In this document: in pieces, positions 1 through 10,770 of the stretch
Position numbering within the stretch: the first letter of the stretch is position 1
How the letters are laid out: the number at the start of each line of letters is the position of its first letter
Origin: Paulownia fortunei
Lineage: Eukaryota; Streptophyta; Magnoliopsida; Lamiales; Paulowniaceae
Direction: 5' to 3'
DNA: 64,000 nt
NCBI GenBank assembly: GCA_019321725.1
Contig: CM033113.1
Span: forward strand, 10,540,001-10,604,000
Position numbers and translations under genes: made by a program
Notes under the pieces: generated by a model
Database searches by the model: none
Told to the model about the DNA's origin: nothing
The model's input: the letters and a program-made list of their open reading frames with translations, nothing else

Positions 1-1624
1 ATGTCTAGGTTGAAACATGCTAAGTGATCAAATGTGGCAGATTCACATTTTCATATTTTCTTGCTGTCAAGTTTAGTTGCATGATAATTTTAACATCCGT
101 AAACATATCCAATCACTCCAAAATTTTTACCACACTTATATAACATGTATGTAAATGTAACCATATCATAGAATTGCTAAAAATCACGGATATAGCTTCC
201 CAAGTTCAGCTCTCTTCACGACATACTGAAACAGATTATTTCCTACCGTGACAGTTTTGCACACTTCATGACATTAATGGTTTTGGCACCCTTAAGTATA
301 TTCAATCACTCCAAAATTTTCACCATACTTAGATAACATATATAATGAGACAACCAGGTCATATTATTACCAAAAATAATCGATTTAGCTCCCTTAATTC
401 AGTTTCCTTCACAGCACACCAAAACAGATTTTGCTATTTTGGCAGTTTGAGTGTTTCTCCAATATCATTCTCTATTTCAATTTCCAACTGATAAAAATTC
501 ATTCCAATACTCTTAACTCATATATGGTCATGTAAATGGTAATAATCATAGGTTTTATTCAACATACCATACACTTTTGAAGTCTAAAACACAAGAAAAC
601 AGTAAGATGACAGTTTCTGCCACAAGTATTTCCTATTAAGTGTTTGTGATCAAAAACCCTTTCTTTGTGCACCAAAGTCTAACTAAAAACTTCCTAACAC
701 TTTTATAAGAGATATTGAAAGCTTAATAAGCCATAAAACCATTCATAATAATCTGAAAACCAAAGGCAAAACCATAGATAAGTGTTACCTATGCAGATTT
801 TGAGGCTAACTTGATGGTAATCACTTCTTCTTTGCTTTTCTTGCTTTTATTTCAACTTGGAATCAATTTGGATCACATGGAGACCTTAAGGTGTGTGTTT
901 GGAAGATGAAAATGGCTGAAATGAGGGTCTGGTCGTTGCTTAAGGGTGAAGGGTTTGAGGTGTTAGCTTGAGATGTTAGCTTAAGCTTAATAAGAAAGCA
1001 CGAGGTGGCAAGTAAATGGCAAATCTGATTTTCTCCCTTATCTTTCAGCCCTAATCTTGTGTGTCTCATCTATTTTTATTTGGTTGCAACCTATCTTAAT
1101 CACCATTCATTCCCATAGGTAATTCCTATGTCCGTTCATTCGATCTCCAAACCGATTCGCATCCGATTCTTAAAGAATTATCTAGTTTGCATTTCTAAAA
1201 TCATATGCACATAAGAGCCTTGTAATATGACACTTAATTCATATTATATCATGTCCAATATCCCAAGTATGCTAATTTACAAATATATACTTTTGAAATA
1301 ACTTAATCAAATCAAATTAAACCGTATAAGGTTACTAGTAACACTTTTAGCACTTCCAAAATTATGACCTATATATCCCATCTATATCTAATATTGATCC
1401 ACCTCATTTTCTTCTTATTTCAATATAAAATCAACTACTTAGATTAAGAAATTCAATAACTAATATCGTGCAAGAGCTTCAGAATTAAGTTTAATATTCA
1501 AGAATGTCGTATAAAATGAAATAAATTATGCAATGTCAATAGAAATGCAAATAGCATATAAAATTAACATGTAATGCATGAATCATATTTAGCCATGTGA
1601 GTAGTAAGAGGCTCGGGTATCACA
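1..1624 (-). repeat. LTR of a long-LTR retrotransposon (partial, runs off window)
   Basis: Read on the minus strand, an LTR begins at 1624 with TGTGATACCCGAGCC and runs leftwards past position 1. Segment after segment of it reappears in opposite orientation in the solo LTR at 2821-4215: 180-300 matches 3900-4030, 1320-1450 matches 2985-3090, 1540-1612 matches 2840-2915, and 1-50 matches about 4150-4215. It carries degenerate tandem units of about 190 bp (105-290 and 296-480). No protein domain is visible. Long LTRs starting TGTGATACCC suggest a Ty3/gypsy chromovirus, which is an inference. The far end lies outside the window, so solo LTR and full element cannot be told apart. Confidence 0.75.
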
Positions 1625-2815
1625 GTAATGTAGTATTTTTTTAATTGTGATATTAATTAAAATGCTTATTTTTGTAATATAAAAAATATAATATTGATTA
1701 TATGTATTTTTTTAAGTAAATTAGTGGTAATAAAATATAAGCAATTAAATAACTTTAAAAATAAATAAATTGGTGATAACTAAAAAATAAGAAAAGTAAG
1801 AATAAATATTCATCTGGTGTAAAATTTGGTGTACTAAATTGAAGATAATTTATACCCAAACACCAAATTTGTTGAAAAATTATACCAAATTTAGTGTTAT
1901 GGGTTTCAGATGGCCTAAGTAGTGCAAAAAAATGAATCTATTAGATACTTGACTTGAGTTTGATTACTAAAATCTTATTTTAGTTCAGTTCGTTAAACAT
2001 AAGACAACAAACATAAACTCATTTTTATGTTTGAAAAATTAAAGTTCAGTTTGAACTTGATTTGATTATTAAAAAAATAATACAATATTTTTAAAAAGAT
2101 TAGGCTAGTTGAACTTGATTTGAATTCGACTTGATCAAAATTCATTCAAATTCGATTTCATTAACAATCAAATCAAACTCAAATATAATTTTTAAAACTC
2201 TATAAAAAGTAAAATAAGCTTAAAAATTAACGTGTTCGTCTTAACTATATTCGTTTATACTCCTATTATCAATCGGGGAGATTTGATAGACGGCACATCT
2301 ATTAAAAGCATGGATGGATGAACTTAATTATATGAAAAAGTTGAGATATTTATTTATTTGAAACAATTTATTAAAATCGTGAAAATGCAATAGAATTAAA
2401 AGTTGACTCCTTAATTTATTTTTTAGAGAAAAGGAGAGACACATCAGAGTAAGTGAAATAAAAGCACAGTCCAAATAAGGCAGTCCTAAATTGACTTTTA
2501 TAAAATGATTAAATGTTACCAATCTAAGTTCTAAAACAATGTACAACTAAATTGTCATTTATAAAATGATTGAGGTGTCGCCAAACTAATTTTATTGAAA
2601 GAGGAAAGCAATGACAATAGAAGCACATTATTTTCAAGGTACTAAATAGGAGTTATACAAAGTTGCAAGTATATTTTATGAACAAATGGTTGAACTAAGA
2701 TTTCAACCTATATTTTTTTTTCATTTCATTTAATTACGCCTATGGAAATACATAAAAATCCAGTTCTCTATGTAACTAATTGTTTTATGGATTATGACAC
2801 TATTTTTAAAAATTT
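1625..2815. other. AT-rich spacer between two opposed LTRs
   Basis: I see no gene here. Positions 1915-2240 contain a degenerate copy of the dispersed Gly/Ser-free, TTGA/TCGA-rich repeat also found at 50.9, 52.1 and 59.2 kb. Positions 2485-2595 contain two imperfect copies of a unit of about 65 bp built around TTTATAAAATGATT. A small foldback built on AAATTTGGTGT and its complement lies at 1815-1895. Confidence 0.5.
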
Positions 2816-4691
2816 ATTTGTGTAATATACAACCCTCACACTACTCACTTGACCAATATAATTCATGTATTACATGTTATTCATATGTGCTTGCATTGAA
2901 ACTAGCATAGCATGATCCGTTTTACCTTATAATCATATTTGATCATTATTTTTTTAGAAAATCTAATATGGTATTAGTTGTCAATCATCAAAATATAAGT
3001 AATCAATATTAAATTGAAATAAGAAGAAAATGAGGTTGATCAATATTGAATATAGATGGGATATATAAATTATAATTTTGAAAGTATTAAAGGTGTTACA
3101 AGTAAGCTTATATGAATTGATTCGATTTCATCCAGGTATTTCAAAAGTATATATCGGTAAATTGCATATTTTTGGATATTGGATATAAGATACTATGATT
3201 GAAAGGTGATATTCCAATATTCATTTATATATAAGATTATATAATTTTTAATATGGACAATTATTCAAGAATTTGGTGACAATCGAGTAAGAAATTAAAT
3301 GAATGATTAGGAAATTAGCTTATAAATTATGTATGTGATCTTGTAATGATTAAAATAGGATGCAATAAAATTAATTTATAGTAAAATACATCTGATATAT
3401 GCTTGAAAGATGGGTGAAAGGTCAAATTTAAACCACAACTTTCCATCTCATTTTTGCTACCAAGCTTAAGCAAGCACCTCAAGTGCTACCTCAACCTTTC
3501 CTTCACTCTTAGCCATTAACCCATGATCCTCAACCATTTATGCATAAAATAATGATTTGTGGTTGCAAACACTTAGTAGAACCACTAAGAGGCAGAATCT
3601 ATGTATATGCTGATTTCTAGTTTATTGAACTTGAAATATACAAGAAACCTTGGTAAATCCTATATTTATCATCATGAAATTGTTTATATAGGACTTAAGA
3701 TTATTTATATAGGTTTGGATGGCTTAGAAATTAAAATATGGTATGATAATTAAAGAAATGCTCAAAACTGTCATCATCGAATTTCAGATTATCTTTTGTG
3801 TCAAGGGGACTGGTTTTACAGCATTAAATCCATGAGTTTTGGCAATACTATGACCTAGTTGTCTCTTTGTATATGTTATCTAATTATGGTAAAAATTTGA
3901 GAGTTATTGAATATACTTAAGGATGTCAAAACCACTAATGTCATGAAGTGCGCAAAACTATCACGGTAGAAAAAATCTGTTTCATTATGCTGTGAAGAGA
4001 GCTGAACTTGGGAAGCTATATCCATGAGTTTTAGACATTATATGACATGGTTAAATTATTTTTTATATTAGATAAGTGTGATAAAAATTGAAGAATAAAT
4101 GAATATATGTCTAAGGGTGTCAAAATCATCATACAGATTAATGTGGCAGTAAAAAAATGTGAAGTTGTGAATCTGTCCCATTTGATTCATTAACATGTTC
4201 CAACATAGATGTGGTTCATTTGATCTCTAACATATAGGAGGTGTTATAAGAGTTATAATACATCAATTAAGTGAGGTTAATATACATTTAAGATATGGAA
4301 CAAATGTGCTTAGAAGGTAGTTCAATAAACTTGAAATCAGCATAGAAGGTTATTTAGTTAAATTGAGATTCAAGATTTTTATACTACATTAGGCATAATG
4401 AACTTATTAATTGAGGATGGTGAATGATATCTTGTATTTTTACAGATTGTTTCACATCTAGGGTTGGGAAGTAATACTTAAAAAATCTAGAAGTAACACA
4501 CAATCGATCAAGGTAAGTAAAAATCAATTTGCAACTACAGTGCATGAACATAGTATTTCTTGGAATATCTATACTATTTGTGATGTGATAATTGAAGAGG
4601 TGCAATAACAAATATATCAAGTATCATTTGATGCATGTGAGGTGTGAGAATGATGAGACAAAATATATGTTATTGCATTGAGCATGCCATT

Positions 4692-7600
4692 TAGACTTGA
4701 CCACGATTCAATAACCGCCGATTCTACGGTTAAAAAAAATTCCAACCCTTAACATTAACCGTCAAGGCTGGTTACGGTTCGAGTTCTGGAACCATCGGGC
4801 CAGCTTCGATTACGATTTTGGTTAACCGCCCATTTCAGTTTTGATTTCAACCCTTGAATTTTATTTTTTTAATTTTACCTTATATTTTGAAAATTTGTAA
4901 CTTTTTAACTAACCATTAATTCTATAAAATTATAAATTTTGTAAAACAAAAACAAGGGTTTGAAATCTTAAACATAAATTTAAATGAAAATTTTTGAACT
5001 TAAATTTTAAAAAAAATCATTAATTTTTGAACTTAATGAATAAATTTTAACTTAAATTTGAAAAAAAAATATTATCTAAAATTTAAAGTATCAAATATTC
5101 TAATTATAATAAATGTAAAAAATAAAAAAAAGATGCTCAACTTGAAATCTTAAAGTTTAAACTTAAATTTTAATAAAAAAATTTGCACTTGAATTTTAAA
5201 AGAATATTAGCAAAAATTTAAATTATATAATTAAAAATTATTTTAAAAATAAACAAGGGTTTGAACTTAAATTTAAATTGCATACGTATCCTCTTAGGGT
5301 ATAAATGAATTAAAACCCACATAGTTCTCTTATTTTTAACTCTTCTTATATTAGGGAGTGACGTAATTCAATCACTCCCATCTGTTCCCGTCGTTGTTCC
5401 ATCTGTGTCCTCCTCTTGATCTTCCTTCCAATCCAGTTGATCTTATTTTTGTATTGAGACCTTGATCCAATCATCAAAATATATTTGGACTTCTAAATTT
5501 TCAGGAGACAATATTGAGCGTTTTTCACTCAATATATTGCCTCCTGCACTGAAAACTTGATCCACTGCAACGGTTGAAGCAGGTGAAGCAAGTATCTCCT
5601 TCGCCATCATGGATAAAACTAGATACGTTTGCTCATTTTGCAACCACTATCGCAAAATATCAAACTTTACATCATCATATATTTCATTAAACTCAAATGA
5701 AATATTAAAATAACTCTCAAGTCTTTGACTAAAATTTGAGAATCATCGATGACGTTTGGTCCGTTCTCTAAGTAAAAGTTGTGATGTGGTAAGTCTAAAA
5801 CTACTAGTACTACTAGTTCTATGTATATCAACTTGAGTTGATTATAAACCATATTTGGAACTGTATTTATTATAAAATTCATTTAAAAGTGTTCTAATTT
5901 TAAATATAATATTATTAATATATAAGTATAATCATTTTCATTATGTTTTAAAGCATTATAATAAATTAATAAAAAATCTTGTAAATCATCTAATTTAAGT
6001 TTAGGATTAAAAAAAATAACAATTAAATTAATATCTGAAATTTCAAAGAAATATTTTTTCCATTTGAACTGCATTGAAAAAGCACAATTTACTAAATTTT
6101 CATTTTGGAAGTTAATATTTTCATGTAAAACTGATGCAATATTACAACAATTTAATAATACTAAATAAGAAGTTGGGGAATAAATACTAGATAATTGTAA
6201 AGTAGCATTATTAAATATTTTTAAAATATTACAAATTTTTTCGCATACTATCCAATGATGTGGATATAAATGAAAAGGAGTAGAAATAATTTATAAAAAA
6301 AATTGACATAATAAATCTTTATAGTCGATAGATTCTTCTAATAATGTATATGTTGAATTCCAACGAGTTGGAACATCCCGTAAAAAATTTTTAAACCTCA
6401 CATCGTTAGTCTTACAAAATCTAAACCATTATTTATTAATATATGGATGTGTTCATAAATAAGAAAATGCTTGTCTAATTAGTTTCAGTTGATTATCTAA
6501 AAATTTTAAGTCATCTTATATACATAAATCTAAAATATGATATATACATTTAATATAAAAAAATTACCACCAATTGATGGTTCACATACAACTTTAAGAT
6601 CACCAATACTAGCATTATTAGCTGCAGTATTGTCAAATAATATTGAACAAAAATTATTAAGTAAATTATATTCTTCTAATACTAAAAATATAATTTGTTT
6701 TTGTCGTTGTGTGTGGACTATTAAAAACTCTAAATGCAAGTAATCTTTTTTGAAGTGTCTAAAAATCATCAATCCAATGAAATGTAATACCCATATATGA
6801 ATGTATTTACTAATGATTACTCCAAATATCACTATATAAAGAAATTTTATTATTTATATTATTTAATAATTCTTTTAACTCCTTTTTAGTTTTATATATA
6901 ATTTTTTTACATAACGTGTTAGTATGGTTCATGGAATACCTTTAGCCGTCGAATTATATGTTGTTTGAATGACTTCATTAAAAAATAATTTATTTGTAAA
7001 ACTAAAACTAAGATATTCAACAGAAATAAAGCTAGCTAAATTTTATCTACATCTAACATCATTATATTTAAATAAAGAAAGATCGTTATCTCCACTGACG
7101 CCGGAAGATGCGAATGATCGCATTTGAGTTTGGGTACGATCAATGTCAAATTCTACTAGATGATTTCTCTCCACATGTCTTTTCAAGAATCCATAACCAT
7201 CTCCGGATTGAAATTTATAAGATTGCGAATAATATTTACACTTTACTCGCATCTCTCCATTTGGAAGTGTCACTTTATCAAAATGCTTGTAAAAATAGAG
7301 AATTTGAAAGATGGAATAGATCGAGTATGAACATTACTCATTGTTTTTTGAGTAGTATACAAGTGAGTTTGATTTTCATCATTTAACTCAACTTTTAACT
7401 CAACGTCACAGTCGATGTTGAGCTTTGGTTGCTCGTTGATTGCGGGCATCTTTCCCTTACCTCTATTGTTTGAACCGGCCATTTTTTTATAAATGATGAA
7501 AATTTAGTATATAAAATTGAATAATTAATAATTGAAGATGAAATATGAAAAAAAAATTAATGAAATAATTAAAATAATATAGAATTGAGAATAAATAATT

Positions 7601-7880
7601 AAGAGTGAAAATTAGAGAATTGAGAATTAGATAATTGAGATTTGAGAGTTGAAATGCGGAAAAAATGAACAGTCGAGGGGTATTTATAGGAAGAAAATTT
7701 ACAAAAAAAACGATCAAATGACCGTTTAGACTTGACAACGGCTAGTTTTACTTTTTTATTTTTTTCATTTTTTTTAACTTGAACCGCTGGACTGACCCGG
7801 TGGTTCACGGGTTCGAATATTTCAAACCCATAACCGTTGACCACAGGTCGGTCATGGGTCGGGTCCAATGGTCAGGTCTG
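4692..7880 (-). mobile_element. hAT (Ac/Tam3-type) DNA transposon, non-autonomous relic
   Basis: The terminal inverted repeats are TAGACTTGACCA at 4692 and its counterpart CAGACCTGACCA (read inward on the minus strand from 7880), with 10 of 12 matching. The flanking 8-bp duplications are ATGCCATT (4684-4691) and ATATCATT (7881-7888), with 6 of 8 matching; 8 bp is the hAT hallmark. Subterminal regions are rich in AACCG/CGGTT motifs at both ends, as hAT transposases require. The interior holds a broken transposase gene on the minus strand. The element sits inside the solo LTR, so it is the younger insertion. Confidence 0.88.
5443..7482 (-). pseudogene. hAT transposase pseudogene (BED finger to hAT-C dimer domain)
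   Basis: Reading down the minus strand there are separate open fragments in the order expected for an Ac-type transposase. The N-terminus begins MAGSNNRGKGK (7482-7270). A BED-type zinc finger with CKYY and HVERNH follows (7273-7043). A catalytic-core fragment with WVLHFI and FDNTAANN follows (6832-6530), resembling the family's W-x-L-x-H/F and DN-x-S/A-x-N patterns. The C-terminal dimerisation segment contains ASTVAVDQVFSAGG and LSPENLEVQI (5643-5443). The pieces are out of frame with one another and separated by stops, and the second cysteine of the BED finger is tyrosine. The gene is dead. It is not joined here into a protein. Confidence 0.85.
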
Positions 7881-8873
7881 ATATCATTCATTAGCATTTA
7901 TACATGCATGCATAATACATGAACATTGTTGAGATCTTACATACACGTTATGATTTTTAGAACGAAAATATTTTGTTGGCCACTACTAGTGCACCGAGGT
8001 ATGCGAGGCGTGCTTATGTAATATTTTGGGTACCGAAAGTGGGATAACTTCCCGAAAGATCGCAGGGGCGGACATGAGATAGACCTCTGGTGGTCACAGG
8101 AGGATGGTCCACTTGACTGTGTCTTTCTTATGATTGATGCCATGGATGGGAGACATCTCGGGTGATCAGAGAGAAAGATAGGGGATGTACCTCTATGGGT
8201 CATGGGAGGATGGTTCACTCGATTGTATCAATCTATTAATTATCATTTGATTATTGATATTATAAAGAGCTTTTTTGATTCATAGTAAGTAGGCCAAAGG
8301 CCCAATGAAAAACAATGATTTTGAATAAAATATTTTGATTCATGAGTATGCATTCTTCGCACGATATCTTGAAAATCTTTTACATGTGTTTCACTTCATT
8401 TTTAGAATGCACGATTTTTACTTATTGGGCGTTAGCTCATATAGTTCATGCATTATAGATAAACATGATGATACATAAGACTTTAAGGCTTACTTACTGG
8501 GTTGGTTATTGAAGCTCCTACAGGCTTTTGAAGATCACTGTACATGGATGACAACCTGCTTGTGTCATGGGTATATTCTAATTTTTAAAATTATTATTAT
8601 TGTTTAAATTATTGTCTATATATAAAGGGTTATAAGATGTAAAATGTCTTTACTTTTTTCAAAAGTATAGACTATTATTTTAATTTTTGAGTTTATTGTA
8701 TTATAATTTTGGGATGTCGTATCTTATATAACTCTTAAAATTTTATAGTAAATAAGTTTGAGAATAACGTGACTGTAATGGGAGTTGTATTTTTATATAA
8801 ATAATGATTTTTCTCTATATAAGGTTATATGTGAGAAAATATTTTAATAATTCTCAAAGTGCTACATTTGACA

Positions 8874-8908
8874 ATATATATATATATACACACATTCACA
8901 CACATGTG
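8874..8908. repeat. TA/CA microsatellite
   Basis: A (TA)n run passes into CACACA-type repeats near the 3' end of the solo LTR. It is low complexity and a useful polymorphic marker at most. Confidence 0.8.
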
Positions 8909-8970
8909 CTGCCTTGTTAAAATTATTGTTATATCAATATCTATATTTAATGGAGGGGCGTTATAATTTG

Positions 8971-9418
8971 TGTATAAAAAAATTTTGAATTAGAAACAAA
9001 ATATAAGAACGTTTGCACACTCACCCTCTGCCACAAAAATAGTGAAAAAAAAAAAGAAAAGCATAAATATACTTTAAGGACAATATTGATGTATTTGTTA
9101 TGAAATTAGAAATATTAACATTCACGAGTTATCCTCTCTTACGTACTACTAAATAAAATCGACATAAAATTTTAGTATTTTTCTAAAAGAGTTTAAAGGT
9201 AATTTGAAGAGAGGAATAAAAATCAATGGTCGGGACTACGAAAAAGTGAGGAGCCAACAATTGAGATTCAAAAGAGTGGATTACAATAATAATAAGAGAG
9301 CATAATGCAAAATGTGCTTCAAAGATGATGTTGGTGGAGTGCACAATTAAAATCATTAAATATCCAACAAAATTAATAAGAATATGATAATTGCGCAACC
9401 AAATACTTGGCTATCAAT
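8971..9418. other. Intergenic, no gene seen
   Basis: This is AT-rich sequence between the solo LTR and the MULE-like element. It contains no recognisable coding region or structured repeat. Confidence 0.5.
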
Positions 9419-9426
9419 TATAAATT

Positions 9427-10761
9427 GGAAAAAATTTGATTAAGGGAGTAGAAAGTTTCTAAATTATACAAGACACAATAACTTTTAACTAATTAGGAAG
9501 AAGGGATTACTAAATTTTATAAATTATTAAAATTAAAGCAAAATTAAATTATATTACTCATTTTTTCTTCCTAAAAATATTGATTCTACACTCAATAACT
9601 GTTTTTGTCAATATTGAAGTTTTGTATTTTTAGAAAATCTATCCATCGCATTGAATAGAAGATGCAATTCATGTTCTAATATGTTAGAAAAAATGTTGCA
9701 ACACTTGAAAAAACTTAAGATAATTGAGAAGTATATTAAATTTTTTTCTCTTTAACAATAACAATTTCAAATGGATTTGTAGTCGTGCAACACATAGAAA
9801 ATAAAAAATTAAATAAATGAAAATAATATGTTTTATTGTTATTTCCATAAAATTTTGATGTGTGTTATTGTTATTTCCATATTTAATTGATTACTTTTGC
9901 GAATATAGGTGCATTTTAAAGATAATAGGCATTTTATGTTTTTATTAATAAATGTTTGATTCATATATTGTAGGTGTAATATTTCATGTAGTTTAGATCG
10001 ACTGCTCACCCTACTCATGTAAATGTCCATCTTGAAATCAATTTTTTGAGTAAAATGAGTCACCCTACAAATAATGAAAATTGAAGGTGATAATTTGTTG
10101 AGTCTCAAAGGAAAGAACTTAAGAAAAATCATTCAACCAACTTTCCACACAAAAACCCTAAGGTATTTATAAATTCAAGTACATAATATGAGATCCAAAA
10201 TCACCTGTAAATAATATATTTTTTCTATGCATTAACAGATACTACTTATTTATAAGTTGTAATACTAAAATCTATATATTAATTTTCAAATTAATGCACC
10301 TAATTTCCACAACTCATCAATTAAATACGATAATAACAGTCAAAATGTTATTTTAATTTTTTTTATCAATTTTTTAGTTCCAACATATTGCATGACAACA
10401 ACTCGTTTGAGTTTTTTGTTGGAATAAAAAATAAAATCTTATTTAATGTAGTTTCAATTGTCTTAAAGTCGCTCCAAGTATTTTATAATTATTTCCAATA
10501 TAGTAAAAATAAATTGCATTTCTTATCCAGTATGATAGGTAGATTAGTAAAATAAACTTTAATTAGTGCTAAAAGAAAAATAAAAAATAAAAAATCAACA
10601 AAATTTAGGAAAACAAAAATGGCAAGTAACATAAATGTGATTTTTTAATTAAAACTGATATTTTGATAATTTGTAAGGCTTTGTAAGCCTTTCTTCTTAA
10701 TTAGTTAAAAGTTACTGTGTCTTTAATAAATTGGAAACTTCCTATGACTATATTTTTCCCC
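9427..10761. mobile_element. MULE-like element with inverted repeats of about 360 bp
   Basis: Positions 9427-9795 and 10400-10761 are imperfect reverse complements of each other. For example, the block around 9470 (TAACTTTTAACTAATTAG) returns inverted near 10700, and the block with ATTGCAT near 9665 returns near 10520. The outer ends read GGAAAAAATTTGAT and, on the other strand, GGGGAAAAATATAG. They are flanked by TATAAATT(G) at 9419-9427 and TATAAAATT at 10762-10770, an imperfect duplication of 8-9 bp. Long terminal inverted repeats with a target duplication of about 9 bp point to Mutator-like elements. The roughly 600-bp interior has no transposase, so the element is non-autonomous. Family assignment is an inference. 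Confidence 0.68.
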
Positions 10762-10770
10762 TATAAAATT

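Larger units (their letters stand above)
2821..8965 (+). mobile_element. Solo LTR (about 2.95 kb) interrupted by a hAT element
   Basis: The element starts TGTAATATAC at 2821 and ends GGGGCGTTATA at 8965. It is flanked by an exact 5-bp duplication, ATTTG at 2816-2820 and 8966-8970. Subtracting the hAT insertion (4692-7880) and one copy of its 8-bp target duplication leaves about 2948 bp. No primer-binding site, polypurine tract or gag/pol is present between the ends, so this is a solo LTR left by LTR-LTR recombination. The left half matches the opposed LTR at 1-1624. The right half (7889-8965) has the long AT-rich leader and a terminal GGGGCGTTA(C/T)A typical of plant long-LTR gypsy elements. 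Assignment to the Tekay/Del type is an inference. Confidence 0.8.

Noticed and set aside
7599..8218. Two minus-strand frames of 89-93 codons around the right end of the hAT
   Set aside because: They overlap transposon ends and LTR sequence and show no family features. They are not genes.
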